A stretch of DNA of 9,086 nucleotides from Deltaproteobacteria bacterium (GCA_030591745.1 JAUVAM010000088.1:1-9086), one strand, 5' to 3'; shown: positions 1 to 8,500, numbered from the stretch's first letter. Numbers and translations: made by a program. Notes: generated by a model not told the origin, from the sequence alone.

Positions 1-1470
1 CTGATCGCCCGCGGACTTGATCTGCTGCAAATCATCGAGCAGCGGGTCTCCCTCGCGCAGGTCCTCGGCCATGAAGGTGCAGGAGGACAGAATGACGGTC
101 AGCAGGTTGTTGAAGTCATGGGCCACGCCCCCGGCCAATCGACCGACGGACTCCATTTTTTGTGACTGGAGGAGCTGATTCTCAAGCAGCTTCTGCTCTT
201 CTTTGACCTCAAAGATGTGCAGAGCAAAGGCGATGTCGTCGGCGACTTCTTTGAGGAGGGAAATTTCCTCTTCGTCTTTGGAGAACTCTTGCGGAAGCGA
301 CACGGACAGTATCCCGTAGACCCTGCCCTCGTGTTCCAGTCTGGCGGACAGTCCTCCTCTGCCCGCATAGAGACCTTTGAGCGGGCAGTCGCCGCATTCG
401 GTCGGCGGGTCATCGATGAGGACCACCGCCTCTTGTTTGATCGCCGTCTTCGCGCATTGGGTCAGCTCGCCTTGTTTTAGCCGTTTGGCCATGGGCTCGA
501 AATCAGCGCCCAGGCCGGACTCATACGTGGCGGTCGCCTTTTGCTCGTCGTCGAAAAGCGCAATCCAGCTATTGAAATAGCCCCTGGTCGCGGTGAGGTT
601 TTCACAGGCCCCCCAGAGCAGCTTCTCGCGGTCCTTCTCTTTGGTGATGAGCTGATTCACATTGCGGACCGCGCGCAGTACGGCACTCAGATGCAGCACA
701 CGGTCTCCGAGTTCGATCCGGGCCACGGCCTGCCCGAGAATCCGCGCAAGGCCTTCGATCAGCTTGCGCTCCTCGGCGAGGAAGGGTCCCTCGTCCTGCG
801 CCGGGCGTTCTTTCAGGTAGTAAACTTCCAATGCGCCTCGAGTTTTTCCCTCGACCTGGATTTCGGCAGCCTGCACCCATTGGGTCGGCTCGAAGGGCTC
901 GGAGACCAGCTCTTGCTCATCGAAGAGCAGACGGCATCGGGCGATTTCCGAATGGAGCCAGGCCGGGGGTACGAGCGAACAGGTGCGTTGGAATAAGTCC
1001 TTCGTGCTCATGCTTTCCACGGCCGCGTTGCTCAGCGAGTAAAGCCCTTGAAGCTCCTTAAGGCGTTCCCCGGTGGAGTGCAGGAGCTTTTCGTTCTCCT
1101 GCTCTGCTGTCTTGTGCTTCGTCTCGTCTTTGTAGACGGCGACGATTTCTCCGCTGGGCAGTTTGTATACGTAGTTCGAGCGAAAGAAGGTCAGCTCACC
1201 GTCCTGGTAGAGGCTGACAGGGTGATGTTCCGCGTTGCCGGTTTTCCACACCCGCTGCAGTACTTCAAAAAGCCCGAGTTTCTTCACGCCGGGGTAGACG
1301 TCGGTCACCTTTTTTCCGATTGCGTAGTCAAGCGCCTTGCCGTCCATGGTCTGGCCGGCTTTGTTGTAGTCGACAAAGACGAAATTCTCGCCGTCGGCCA
1401 CGGCCTCATAGATGGCGACCCCTTCGCCCATGTTGTTGAAGAGTTGTTTGTATCTTTCGTCATCTTTCAC
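1..1470 (-). CDS. PAS-GAF-GAF sensor histidine kinase, partial (C-terminus beyond left edge)
   Basis: Open reading frame read on the reverse strand, 490 residues in the window with no stop before base 1. The order seen is: a PAS-like domain (about residues 5-115, ending VAVYKDETKHK), a coiled linker (118-140), a first GAF-like domain (about 143-252), a second GAF-like domain (about 262-422), then a HisKA dimerisation helix with QKMESVGRLAGGVAHDFNN, where H451 is the expected phospho-acceptor. The ATPase domain and any receiver must lie outside the window. The second GAF holds C339 and a C359-GD-C362-P pair, a pattern seen in many deltaproteobacterial PAS/GAF sensors and possibly metal- or redox-linked (inference). 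There are no membrane segments or signal peptide, so it is probably cytoplasmic. The start is GTG at 1470, chosen because AGAAGGGA sits 6 nt upstream and the PAS domain begins at once. It lies 64 bp downstream of the hybrid kinase on the same strand and is probably co-transcribed. The H-box is nearly identical to that kinase's, suggesting paralogy. Ligand and output are unknown. Confidence 0.9.
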   Translation of the reverse strand, partial: MKDDERYKQLFNNMGEGVAIYEAVADGENFVFVDYNKAGQTMDGKALDYAIGKKVTDVYPGVKKLGLFEVLQRVWKTGNAEHHPVSLYQDGELTFFRSNYVYKLPSGEIVAVYKDETKHKTAEQENEKLLHSTGERLKELQGLYSLSNAAVESMSTKDLFQRTCSLVPPAWLHSEIARCRLLFDEQELVSEPFEPTQWVQAAEIQVEGKTRGALEVYYLKERPAQDEGPFLAEERKLIEGLARILGQAVARIELGDRVLHLSAVLRAVRNVNQLITKEKDREKLLWGACENLTATRGYFNSWIALFDDEQKATATYESGLGADFEPMAKRLKQGELTQCAKTAIKQEAVVLIDDPPTECGDCPLKGLYAGRGGLSARLEHEGRVYGILSVSLPQEFSKDEEEISLLKEVADDIAFALHIFEVKEEQKLLENQLLQSQKMESVGRLAGGVAHDFNNLLTVILSSCTFMAEDLREGDPLLDDLQQIKSAGDQ

Positions 1471-1476
1471 GGAGCG

Positions 1477-1484
1477 TCCCTTCT
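1477..1484 (-). promoter_or_regulatory. Ribosome binding site of the partial kinase
   Basis: On the reverse strand AGAAGGGA precedes GTG (1470-1468) by 6 nt. No ATG in this frame lies between the preceding gene's stop and the PAS domain, so this Shine-Dalgarno-like site decides for the GTG start. Confidence 0.6.
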
Positions 1485-1513
1485 CTGTGCGTGGCGTAAT
1501 ACCGTTTTTGTTG

Positions 1514-1527
1514 CTGACTTCTGACTT
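1514..1527. repeat. Tandem 7-bp duplication in the inter-kinase gap
   Basis: The gap between the two kinase genes (1471-1534) contains CTGACTT twice in direct succession. The gap shows no hairpin followed by a T-run, so I see no terminator separating the two genes, which supports a shared transcript. The duplication is short and may be chance. Confidence 0.4.
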
Positions 1528-1534
1528 GTGAGGT

Positions 1535-3886
1535 TCAGTCGCGGTCGAGCACCTCTCGCACCCGAGCGGCGAGGGAGTCTGGAGAGTAGGGTTTTTCGAT
1601 GAACTGTAGGTCCTCGTCGAGTACGCCCTGGTGGGCGATGACGTCCTGGCTGTAGCCGGAGGTATAGAGCACCTTGATCCCGGGCCGCAGCTCGGCGAAC
1701 TTTTTGGCCAGCTCGCGACCGTTCATGTGGGGCATGATCACGTCGGTGAGCAAGAGGTCGATTGGGCCATCGTGTTGCGCCGCCACGGCGATGGCGTCGG
1801 CACCGGAGCTGCCGGCCAGTACCTTGTAGCCGCGGCGTTGCAGGAGCTTCACCGCCAGGGTGCGCACCATCTCCTCGTCTTCTACAACCAGAATAATTTC
1901 GTTGCCGCCGATGGGTCCGGGCTTGGCGGCATCCGGGTGTGTGAGGGTCTCGGCCTTGTCGAGCAGGAGCGGGAAATACACCTTGAATGACGTGCCTTTT
2001 CCTGGCTCGGATTGGACATCGATCATGCCGCCGTTTTGCTCGACGATGCCGAAGACCGTGGCCAGGCCCAGGCCGGTGCCCTGGCCCAGTTGCTTGGTGG
2101 TGAAAAAGGGCTCGAAGATTTTTTCACGGACCTCGTCGCTCATGCCGCAGCCCGTATCGCTCACCCCGAGCATGACGTAAGCGCCCGGCGTCGCCTTTGC
2201 GTGGTGCTTGCAGTAGTCCTCGTCCAGCATGACGTCGGCGGTTTCGATGAGCATCTCGCCCCCGTCGGGCATGGCGTCGCGCGCGTTGATCGCCAGGTTG
2301 AGCACGATTTGTTCGATCTGAACGGGATCGACTCGGACTCGCCCGGGGTGTTTCCGTGGGACTGTTCGCAGAATGATGTCTTCGCTGATCAGTCGAGCGA
2401 GCATCGAATGCAGGTTTTCGACCAGCTGGCCCAGGTCGATTACCTTGGGCTCGATGACTTGTTTGCGAGAAAAAGCCAGCAGCTGGCGGGTCAAATCGGT
2501 GGCCCGATCGGCCGCCTTGGTGATCTCCTCTATTTTTTCGCGCAAGGGATCGGCGGTGGACAGATCCTCGAGAACCAAATTGGCGTTGCCGGTGATGGCG
2601 CAAAGCACGTTGTTGAAGTCGTGAGCCACGCCCCCGGCAAGCCGACCGATGGCCTCCATCTTCATGGCCTGGTGAAGCTGTTCTTCGAGGAGGGACTTTT
2701 CTTCCTCTGCTTGTATTCGGGCGGTGATGTCCTGGATTGTGCCCAGCACAAGGACGGGGTTGCCGTGCTCGTCATCGATTCGTTCGGCCCTGGAAGAGAT
2801 GATTCGGGCTTCGCCCTTGTCCTCAGTGAGGATCTCGTAGTCGTGTTGATAGGGTTTGTTTTTCTCGAGGAGATCGACCAGCGCGGCATGAATGCGTTCA
2901 CGATCCAAAATACAGGCCTCGACGCGATCCAGCGGGAGAAGTTGCCCTTTGTTTTTGCTGGGATCAAACGGAATGCCATAAATAGAAAAGGCACTAATTG
3001 ATCCCCAAATGCGACCGCTGGCGATATCGAATTCCCAGGTGCCGATTCGGCCCACGGCCTCGGCTTGTCGCCATCGCCTCAGGTTCTTGAGTAGTTTCTC
3101 CTCGGCCAGCTTCCGCTTGGTGATGTCCTGAGTGAATCCGATTCCGCGAATACACTCATCCTTTTCATCGAACTCAAGCTCTGCCTTTTCCCTTACCCAT
3201 TTGGTTTCACCATCAACCAGCAAGCGGTGTTCAATGTCATAGGGCTTTTTGTCGAAGGCGGCCTTCCATTCCGTGTCTACATATTCTCTGTCTTCAGGAT
3301 GGATGCAATTCAGGAAGGTTTCATAGGTGAGCTTCGATCCGATAGGAAGCCCAAAGATTCTGTAGTTTTCGTCCGTCCAGAGCAGTTCATTTTTCTTGAT
3401 GTCCAATTCCCATGTGCCGATGCTGCCGATTTCCTGGGCCTTCTGAAGAAAGTACTGCTGCTTTTTTTGCTCTTTCTCGATCCGTTTGAGCTCAGTGATG
3501 TCCGTGGCGATGTCCATGACCCCGAGCAGCGTCCCCTGATCGTCGAAGACCGGCTCGGCATTCGTTTGCCAGAACCGCCCGTCCGGCGTGTGCACGATGG
3601 TTTGTTCGGACTGCCCGCTCGATAAGGCTTTCAGGATTGGGCAGTTTTCACAGGGTTTCTCCGGATCCGCCCAGAGAGCGTAACACTTGCGCTCGAGCAC
3701 CTCTTTTTGCGTCTTGCCTATCGAATCCAATGCGACCTTGTTGGCCCACTGGACCTCCAGATCCTGATTGACGAAGGCGATGTTGGAAGGGATGCCGTTC
3801 AGAATCGCACGCTTCTGGGCATCGCTCGCCCTTAGTTCTCGCAGCGCTTCGAGTAGTTCATCCCTGGTTTTCTGCTCGTCCTTCAT
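1535..3886 (-). CDS. Hybrid sensor histidine kinase, PAS-PAS-PAS-HisKA-HATPase-REC
   Basis: Complete 783-residue soluble hybrid kinase. It would autophosphorylate on His in response to a signal at its PAS domains and pass the phosphate to its own receiver domain. Domains: PAS1 about 22-131, PAS2 about 147-258 and PAS3 about 275-392, the last two of the PAS_3 type with GTWE(L/F)DI openings and QDIT ends; HisKA about 412-475 with GGVAHDFNN and phospho-acceptor H422; HATPase_c about 515-642 with N-box N534, G1 box DTGCGM (D577), FEPFF (591-595) and GQGTGLGLATV (601-611); receiver about 663-780 with acidic pair E669/D670, phospho-acceptor D715, T742 and K765. All catalytic residues are present, so it should be active. 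PAS1 carries C68-x10-C79-x2-C82-P, a candidate metal or redox site. No transmembrane segment is visible. ATG at 3886 is preferred over an in-frame TTG at 3943, because GGGGGA lies 4 nt upstream and the extra 19 residues look like leader sequence. It has no DNA-binding output, so a separate response regulator or phosphotransfer partner is needed. Confidence 0.95.
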   Translation of the reverse strand: MKDEQKTRDELLEALRELRASDAQKRAILNGIPSNIAFVNQDLEVQWANKVALDSIGKTQKEVLERKCYALWADPEKPCENCPILKALSSGQSEQTIVHTPDGRFWQTNAEPVFDDQGTLLGVMDIATDITELKRIEKEQKKQQYFLQKAQEIGSIGTWELDIKKNELLWTDENYRIFGLPIGSKLTYETFLNCIHPEDREYVDTEWKAAFDKKPYDIEHRLLVDGETKWVREKAELEFDEKDECIRGIGFTQDITKRKLAEEKLLKNLRRWRQAEAVGRIGTWEFDIASGRIWGSISAFSIYGIPFDPSKNKGQLLPLDRVEACILDRERIHAALVDLLEKNKPYQHDYEILTEDKGEARIISSRAERIDDEHGNPVLVLGTIQDITARIQAEEEKSLLEEQLHQAMKMEAIGRLAGGVAHDFNNVLCAITGNANLVLEDLSTADPLREKIEEITKAADRATDLTRQLLAFSRKQVIEPKVIDLGQLVENLHSMLARLISEDIILRTVPRKHPGRVRVDPVQIEQIVLNLAINARDAMPDGGEMLIETADVMLDEDYCKHHAKATPGAYVMLGVSDTGCGMSDEVREKIFEPFFTTKQLGQGTGLGLATVFGIVEQNGGMIDVQSEPGKGTSFKVYFPLLLDKAETLTHPDAAKPGPIGGNEIILVVEDEEMVRTLAVKLLQRRGYKVLAGSSGADAIAVAAQHDGPIDLLLTDVIMPHMNGRELAKKFAELRPGIKVLYTSGYSQDVIAHQGVLDEDLQFIEKPYSPDSLAARVREVLDRD

Positions 3887-4116
3887 TGTTTCCCCCACAG
3901 ACAGCGGATTCACTACATCCGAGAGCCTGTTGTTGTGGAGCAAGGATGAGTCGAGTCGTGTGTCTCTGTCAATGTGTTTGTCGTCCCCGCCATCAGAGGC
4001 GGCCCGATGCGTGTGGTGAGTCCGTATTTGTCAATGAGGAAGGTGCGGTGGTAGATCCAACAAGGCAATGAGATCTTCTCCCTCGACTGGGGCCGTGAAA
4101 TGATCGCTGAGATGTG
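3887..4116. promoter_or_regulatory. Divergent intergenic region between kinase operon and Fe-S membrane protein gene
   Basis: This 230-bp stretch separates two divergent transcription units and must hold the promoters of both. Visible items are: TGTCAATG at 3967-3974 and again at 4029-4036, each reading as CATTGACA toward the kinases; a short GC inverted repeat with CCGCC at 3987-3991 and GGCGG at 3998-4002; and the palindrome at 4113-4130 that overlaps the right-hand gene start. I see no convincing sigma-54 site, riboswitch or small gene. No strong forward promoter is obvious. The best forward candidate, TTGTCA at 4028-4033 with TAGATC 18 nt later, is weak. Confidence 0.6.
3943..3972 (-). 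promoter_or_regulatory. Candidate promoter of the kinase operon
   Basis: On the reverse strand a perfect TTGACA (3972-3967) is followed after 18 nt by CATCCT (3948-3943), which matches TATAAT at 3 of 6 positions. It would give a leader of roughly 50 nt before the ATG at 3886. A second TTGACA at 4034-4029 has no good -10 partner. The -10 match is weak, so this is tentative. Confidence 0.25.
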
Positions 4117-4130
4117 ATGAAAGCATCACA
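4113..4130. promoter_or_regulatory. Perfect palindrome over the start codon of the Fe-S membrane protein
   Basis: TGTGATG, a 4-nt spacer AAAG, then CATCACA: two perfectly inverted 7-bp arms. The ATG at 4117-4119 lies inside the left arm. It could be an operator for a dimeric repressor or, in RNA, a 7-bp hairpin that hides the start codon. It resembles a CRP/FNR-family site, but the TGTGA and TCACA half-sites are 8 bp apart, not the usual 6 of CRP. A function is inferred only. Confidence 0.4.
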
Positions 4131-5520
4131 AATCAAATTCGACATGCTCGCTTGGAAAGCCGTCCGCGCGATCGTCGCTTCTTCGCTGTTTCCGGTCGGA
4201 TTGCAGGCCGTGGTGCTCGCGGTCCTGGTCCTTTTGGTGGTCAATGGCCTTGGGCGCGGTCCGGGCATGGGCGCGGACGAACTGATGACCTTTCGCAAGA
4301 CCAACCTCACGACGCTCGTGGTCTGGGGCCTGTGGTGGCCGGGTATGATCGTTGTGGCGCTGGCCTTCGGTCGGGCCTGGTGCACGATTTGTCCGATGGA
4401 GCTGGCCAACCGGCTTGGCGATGCCGTCGCCCGCAGATTCGGCTGGCCGCGAGCTCGACTCGGCAAGCTCCTGCGCGCGGGTTGGGTGATTGTATTCGGG
4501 TATCTCGTTCTCCAGCTTTTGGTGGCCGGTGTTTCGATGCACCGGGTCCCCCATTACACGGCTGTTTTGTTGCTCGTACTCCTGGGGGGGGCCTTGCTTA
4601 CGGGGCTTGTTTTCCGAGAGCCCCGCTCGTTTTGCCGTGCCTTTTGCCCGGCCGCGGCCTTGCTTTCGGTTTACGGCCGCTACACGCCCATACAACTCGA
4701 GGCGCGCGACCCGGACCTTTGTGAGCGCTGCCCGACAAAGGACTGCATCCGAGACGAGAATCGCTACCGGTTCGACAAGCGGAGCTGCCCTTCGCAGCTT
4801 CGTCCCTTCGATCGCGATCCCTCCGACGGTTGCGTGCTCTGCCTGCAGTGCGCCAAGGTCTGCCCCTACGACAACATCGGCGTGGGTCTCGTTTCGCCCA
4901 AAGCGCCGATACGCCGCAAAGCGCTGCTCAAACCATTTGAGGCGGCCTTCGTGATGCTCGCTTTGGGATTCGTCGCACACGAGGTGATCGGCGAGGTCAA
5001 GTGGCTCGATTCGATTTTCCACATGGTGCCCAGATGGCTTTCCTCGCTTGTGCCCGGCCTTCCCTTCGGTTGGTTTGAGGTGCTGTGGTTCTTGGTGCTT
5101 TTCCCTTTCGTTTTTTGGGGGGCCATCGCAGGGCTGAGTTACCTCATGGGGCATCGAGCCGGCTTGCGCTCACTGCTGCTCGCCGTGGCCACGGGGGCCG
5201 CCCCGGTCGTGGCCGTCGCCCATCTGGCCAAGGCCGTAGCCAAGCTCAGCTCTTGGGGTGGATTCCTTCCCTTGTCACTCAGCGACCCGCAGGGACTAGA
5301 CACCTTCCACCGTCTCGCTGACCAATCCCTGACCACACCGACCCCGATACTTGGGCTCGGTTTTTTGGGGTGGGTGATGCTTGTGCTGATTCTCTTTGTC
5401 GCCTGGAGGGCCTGGCGCTGGGCGGGACAAATGCCTGCCGAGATCCTGGCCGCCGCTCGCTGTGGGATGCTGTCCTCGATGCTCCTGTTCTCAGCGACCC
5501 TCGTCGTTTGGGCGCTTTGA
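4117..5520 (+). CDS. Multi-pass membrane polyferredoxin-like protein (NapH/NosR/CcoG-like)
   Basis: A 467-residue inner-membrane protein with about nine hydrophobic segments (near residues 25-45, 65-85, 122-140, 147-166, 274-292, 320-342, 350-372, 410-430 and 447-465). Two Cys pairs follow membrane helices: GRAWCTICP (C89, C92) and FCRAFCP (C173, C177), the hallmark of the NapH/NosR/CcoG superfamily. Between the fourth and fifth segments is a hydrophilic ferredoxin-like domain with C202-x2-C205-x4-C210-x13-C224-P and C239-x2-C242-x2-C245-x3-C249-P, enough for two [4Fe-4S] clusters. Such proteins move electrons between membrane quinols or cytosolic donors and extracytoplasmic or metal-handling systems; the actual partner here is unknown. 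There is no N-terminal FMN-binding domain as in NosR, and no nap, nos or cco gene beside it, so I give no symbol. The C-terminal half, with four more helices and H369, is longer than in NapH. ATG 4117 is chosen over GTG 4114; the Shine-Dalgarno site is weak (GAG at 4109-4111 region). It is divergent from the kinase operon. Confidence 0.85.
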   Translation: MKASQIKFDMLAWKAVRAIVASSLFPVGLQAVVLAVLVLLVVNGLGRGPGMGADELMTFRKTNLTTLVVWGLWWPGMIVVALAFGRAWCTICPMELANRLGDAVARRFGWPRARLGKLLRAGWVIVFGYLVLQLLVAGVSMHRVPHYTAVLLLVLLGGALLTGLVFREPRSFCRAFCPAAALLSVYGRYTPIQLEARDPDLCERCPTKDCIRDENRYRFDKRSCPSQLRPFDRDPSDGCVLCLQCAKVCPYDNIGVGLVSPKAPIRRKALLKPFEAAFVMLALGFVAHEVIGEVKWLDSIFHMVPRWLSSLVPGLPFGWFEVLWFLVLFPFVFWGAIAGLSYLMGHRAGLRSLLLAVATGAAPVVAVAHLAKAVAKLSSWGGFLPLSLSDPQGLDTFHRLADQSLTTPTPILGLGFLGWVMLVLILFVAWRAWRWAGQMPAEILAAARCGMLSSMLLFSATLVVWAL

Positions 5521-5530
5521 TCCCGACTTG

Positions 5531-8500
5531 TCAGTAGTTGGTCATGTCCACGGCGGTGGTTGAAATTAGCCCGGCCCCGCAATCCGTGCAGTCGGTGCCT
5601 GGCTGACAAGTGTTGTTCGTTGCGGTTGGCCGACCGTCATCGCAGATGGCGTTGTTCGAGGTGATACAGGTATCCGTACAGCCGAGGTCCACGGCACCGC
5701 CCACGATGTAGATAAACGAAGACGCCAAGGCCGCGCCCGGCAAGAATCGAGGCGAGGACAGTTCCACCCCGCCGCTCAGGTTGCTCCAAAAGCCGAGAGA
5801 GGGGGGGCCTTGGATTTCGCATTCTGCACCAGAAGGGATAAAGCCACCTCCGCGCTCTCCTCCCAGAATGTGTAGATAGTCACCGGCTGATGCCGCGGCA
5901 TATCCGACGCAGGTTGGTGAAGCGCCCGAGATGTCGCTGCGTGATGTGAGGTCTCCCCCATGAAGGACTCGTCCCGCGAGAAGATCCTGACCGTTGTTGA
6001 TGCCGTCCTGGTTGCGGCCAACCCCGAAGTAGATCCAGCTCTCCCAGGGCTCGACGAGGGTGTGAAATTCGTGGTCCACCAGGAAAGCAGAGCATTCCCA
6101 TCGCTCATTGGGCAGCAGAATCGGGCCCCCCGATGTCATCCAGCCCGCGCTGCTATGGTCACCGTCGGTGCCGACGATGATCGGCAGGACGTGTACCGTA
6201 TCACGTACCGTGCCCGAAGAATCTCGCCCACCACCTGCGTATAGATAGAAGACGGGACGCGCGTTGACCACATCCCCGCATTCGGTGCTGAAGGTAGCCC
6301 CGTCTTCGATGACCTCGTTGCAGGGATCGGCGGCCACCGCAACACAGGCAGACTCGCGCGTGGGATCATCGCCAACAAAGAGCTGGGGCAGAAATTCGAA
6401 GGTGGACCAGGCACCCAGGGAGCCGAGCGGCAAAGGGACAAGGTTGGGCTGGGTCACGCCCGAGCCGTCGTCGCCGAACAGGGACAACTCATCACTCGGC
6501 TGCAAAGCAGCAAGTTCCTCAGGTGTGAGAATGTCTTCGAGAAACACGTCAGAAAGCCACTCTTCTTCAAAGCTGCCCGAGGACTCACTGGGAACTCGAT
6601 AGACACGATATCCGATAGCGCGTTCCACATGGCGCCATGTCAGGGTCAGCGAGAAGGCGTTGGCATTGTCTCCAACACCGTCATCAGCCGGGTTCAGGTC
6701 GGGCACTTGTACGATGAATGGAGCACCCGCGAGAGATTCGCCGGAGGGATTGATGGTGTCGCTCTCATCAAAAAGGGCGGAAATCCTGTAACGCCATGTC
6801 CCGGGTTTTAATCCGCGCAACAGCGCTCCGTTCGCATCCAGGAGGAGAGCCACGGACAAAGAGTGAAACGCAGGCGCATCCAGCGGATCGAGCATTTGGG
6901 CACGCAAAACAGTATCCACGGCACCCTCGTCACCGACATCCAGAGCGCCGTCGTTTCCACCGACCACATACAGGAATCGACCCAATTTGACGGCCTTGGC
7001 CCTGGTCAGGTTGACCGGCAGCGCGGGGCCCGAGTTGTTGGCGCGATCCCATCGCGCCGAGGGAAGCAGGAACCATCCATCAAGTCGCCCAAAGCGGCCC
7101 AGCGGGGAGGCTTCTATGCTCGACAGGGCGCTGGCCTCGTCGCCATAGTCGCCACCCATGGCATAAAGAAAGCGATCGGTTCCGGTGACGTTTCCCGCGG
7201 CAACGGCGGGTGCGCGCCTGGGGATAATCATGGAGGGCCCGTCGACCATGCCGAAGAGGTTCCCCGAGAAGCCCCCAACCGCCACGGCGGAGAAGTCTCC
7301 ATAGGTGTTCTCGGCCACGTTCTCGACCCGGATGACGCAGACGTCCCCCGTACTGATAGACCAGTCGATGAAGTTTGGGGGAGGCGCAGACAGCTTGGTT
7401 TCGTTCATCACGACAAGATCAATATCGGCAACGACGATGTCATTGCGTGGCATGCCCGCGGTGTCCACGCAGAGGTAGCTCACCCGAGGACTGTGGAAGT
7501 TGTCCCCCTCGATGTCGATCATGCTCCCCATGGGCGCGTTCATCGCCACCCGAACCGGCGACACCGCGTCAATACGCGGAGCGGGGATGCTGCTTACTCT
7601 GAACAATCCGACCCCGTCGTCCGGGGCAGTACCCGAGCCCAGACCGATGGACCCGTCGGGGTTGACCACGATGACATCGTACTCTCCAGTCGCCAATAGC
7701 TCGCCCCTGATGTCTGCTGCGGGGACTGTCGCTTTCAGCAGCGTGGGGTCTTTGAAGGACAGGCCGTGCATCAAGGTCGCCACGTCGCCCGCTTGAAAAT
7801 CGATCGGGCTGAGGTAGACCCGCGCATGGGTCTGAAATCCGTCGCCGAGGATGTCCACGGCCACGAGGTGTCCCTGAAGGCCGAATGTGGGATCCATCAG
7901 ATTTACGTCCACGGTCAGATCCGCTTCCACGTAAATGGCATTGATGATCTCTTCGGCGCAACCGGTCGTCTCGACGAGGCGAAGGGTGTAGCTTCCCTCC
8001 GGGATGGCCACTTCGGCACCGGGTATATAAGCCAACACTTCATAGGGTTTGTCCGGGTCGACGCTGATGTCCAGCATGATGGATGCCGGGTTTGTTACGT
8101 TCTCCTGAATCATCTCGACATGGTCGATGGTTCCGGAGCCCGCGTTGACGTAGAGCGTCACCGGGGTGGTGATGCTTTGGTAAACCACCGGCGTATCCAC
8201 GTTGAACAAGGAGGGCGCTTCCTCGACGACAAATCCAATCGGCGAGTCTGTCATACAGCCATCTGGATTCGTTAATGCCACGGAGTACAGGTCGGCATTC
8301 AAGGCGGCGCCCAGGCTGATAACGATGCGATCGGGATCGGTCAGGGGATCAACCTGGCTGTAGTCCAGGCTGAATCCAGCGATGGGCCCCTGCACGGCTC
8401 CCTCAAGGGTGATGGACGCGCCGTCCTGGAATCCGGAGCCCATCAGGGTGAACTCCACCACGTTTTCCTTGTCGCAGATGGGCGTCGGTTCGACCCCCAT

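Noticed and set aside
2012..3001. Long forward open frame (329 codons) opposite the hybrid kinase
   Set aside because: It lies wholly antisense to well-conserved HisKA/ATPase/PAS coding sequence, its translation shows no recognisable domain, and GC-rich codon use commonly leaves such frames open.
3887..3943. Longer 802-residue form of the hybrid kinase from TTG at 3943
   Set aside because: The extra 19 residues have no domain character, TTG is a rare start, and the ATG at 3886 has a better-placed ribosome site.
4100..4117. Five-codon leader frame (ATG ATC GCT GAG ATG TGA) whose stop overlaps the ATG of the membrane protein
   Set aside because: The TGATGA overlap could allow translational coupling, but such a short frame arises easily by chance and has no clear ribosome site of its own.
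4113..4130. Canonical CRP or FNR binding site
   Set aside because: The TGTGA/TCACA half-sites are separated by 8 bp instead of the 6 of canonical CRP sites, and the TTGAT half-site of FNR is absent, so only an unassigned palindrome is reported.
4126..5154. Reverse open frame (342 codons) opposite the Fe-S membrane protein
   Set aside because: The plus-strand frame has clear Cys motifs and helices, whereas the reverse translation is low-complexity, charged and without domains.
5521..5530. Bidirectional terminator between the convergent genes
   Set aside because: Only 10 bp separate the stops, and I found no stem-loop with a T-run there or in the adjoining coding ends.
6863..7699. Forward open frame (278 codons) opposite the surface protein
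   Set aside because: It is antisense to the TIG/Kelch coding region, rich in His, Arg and Gly, with no domain or ribosome site.
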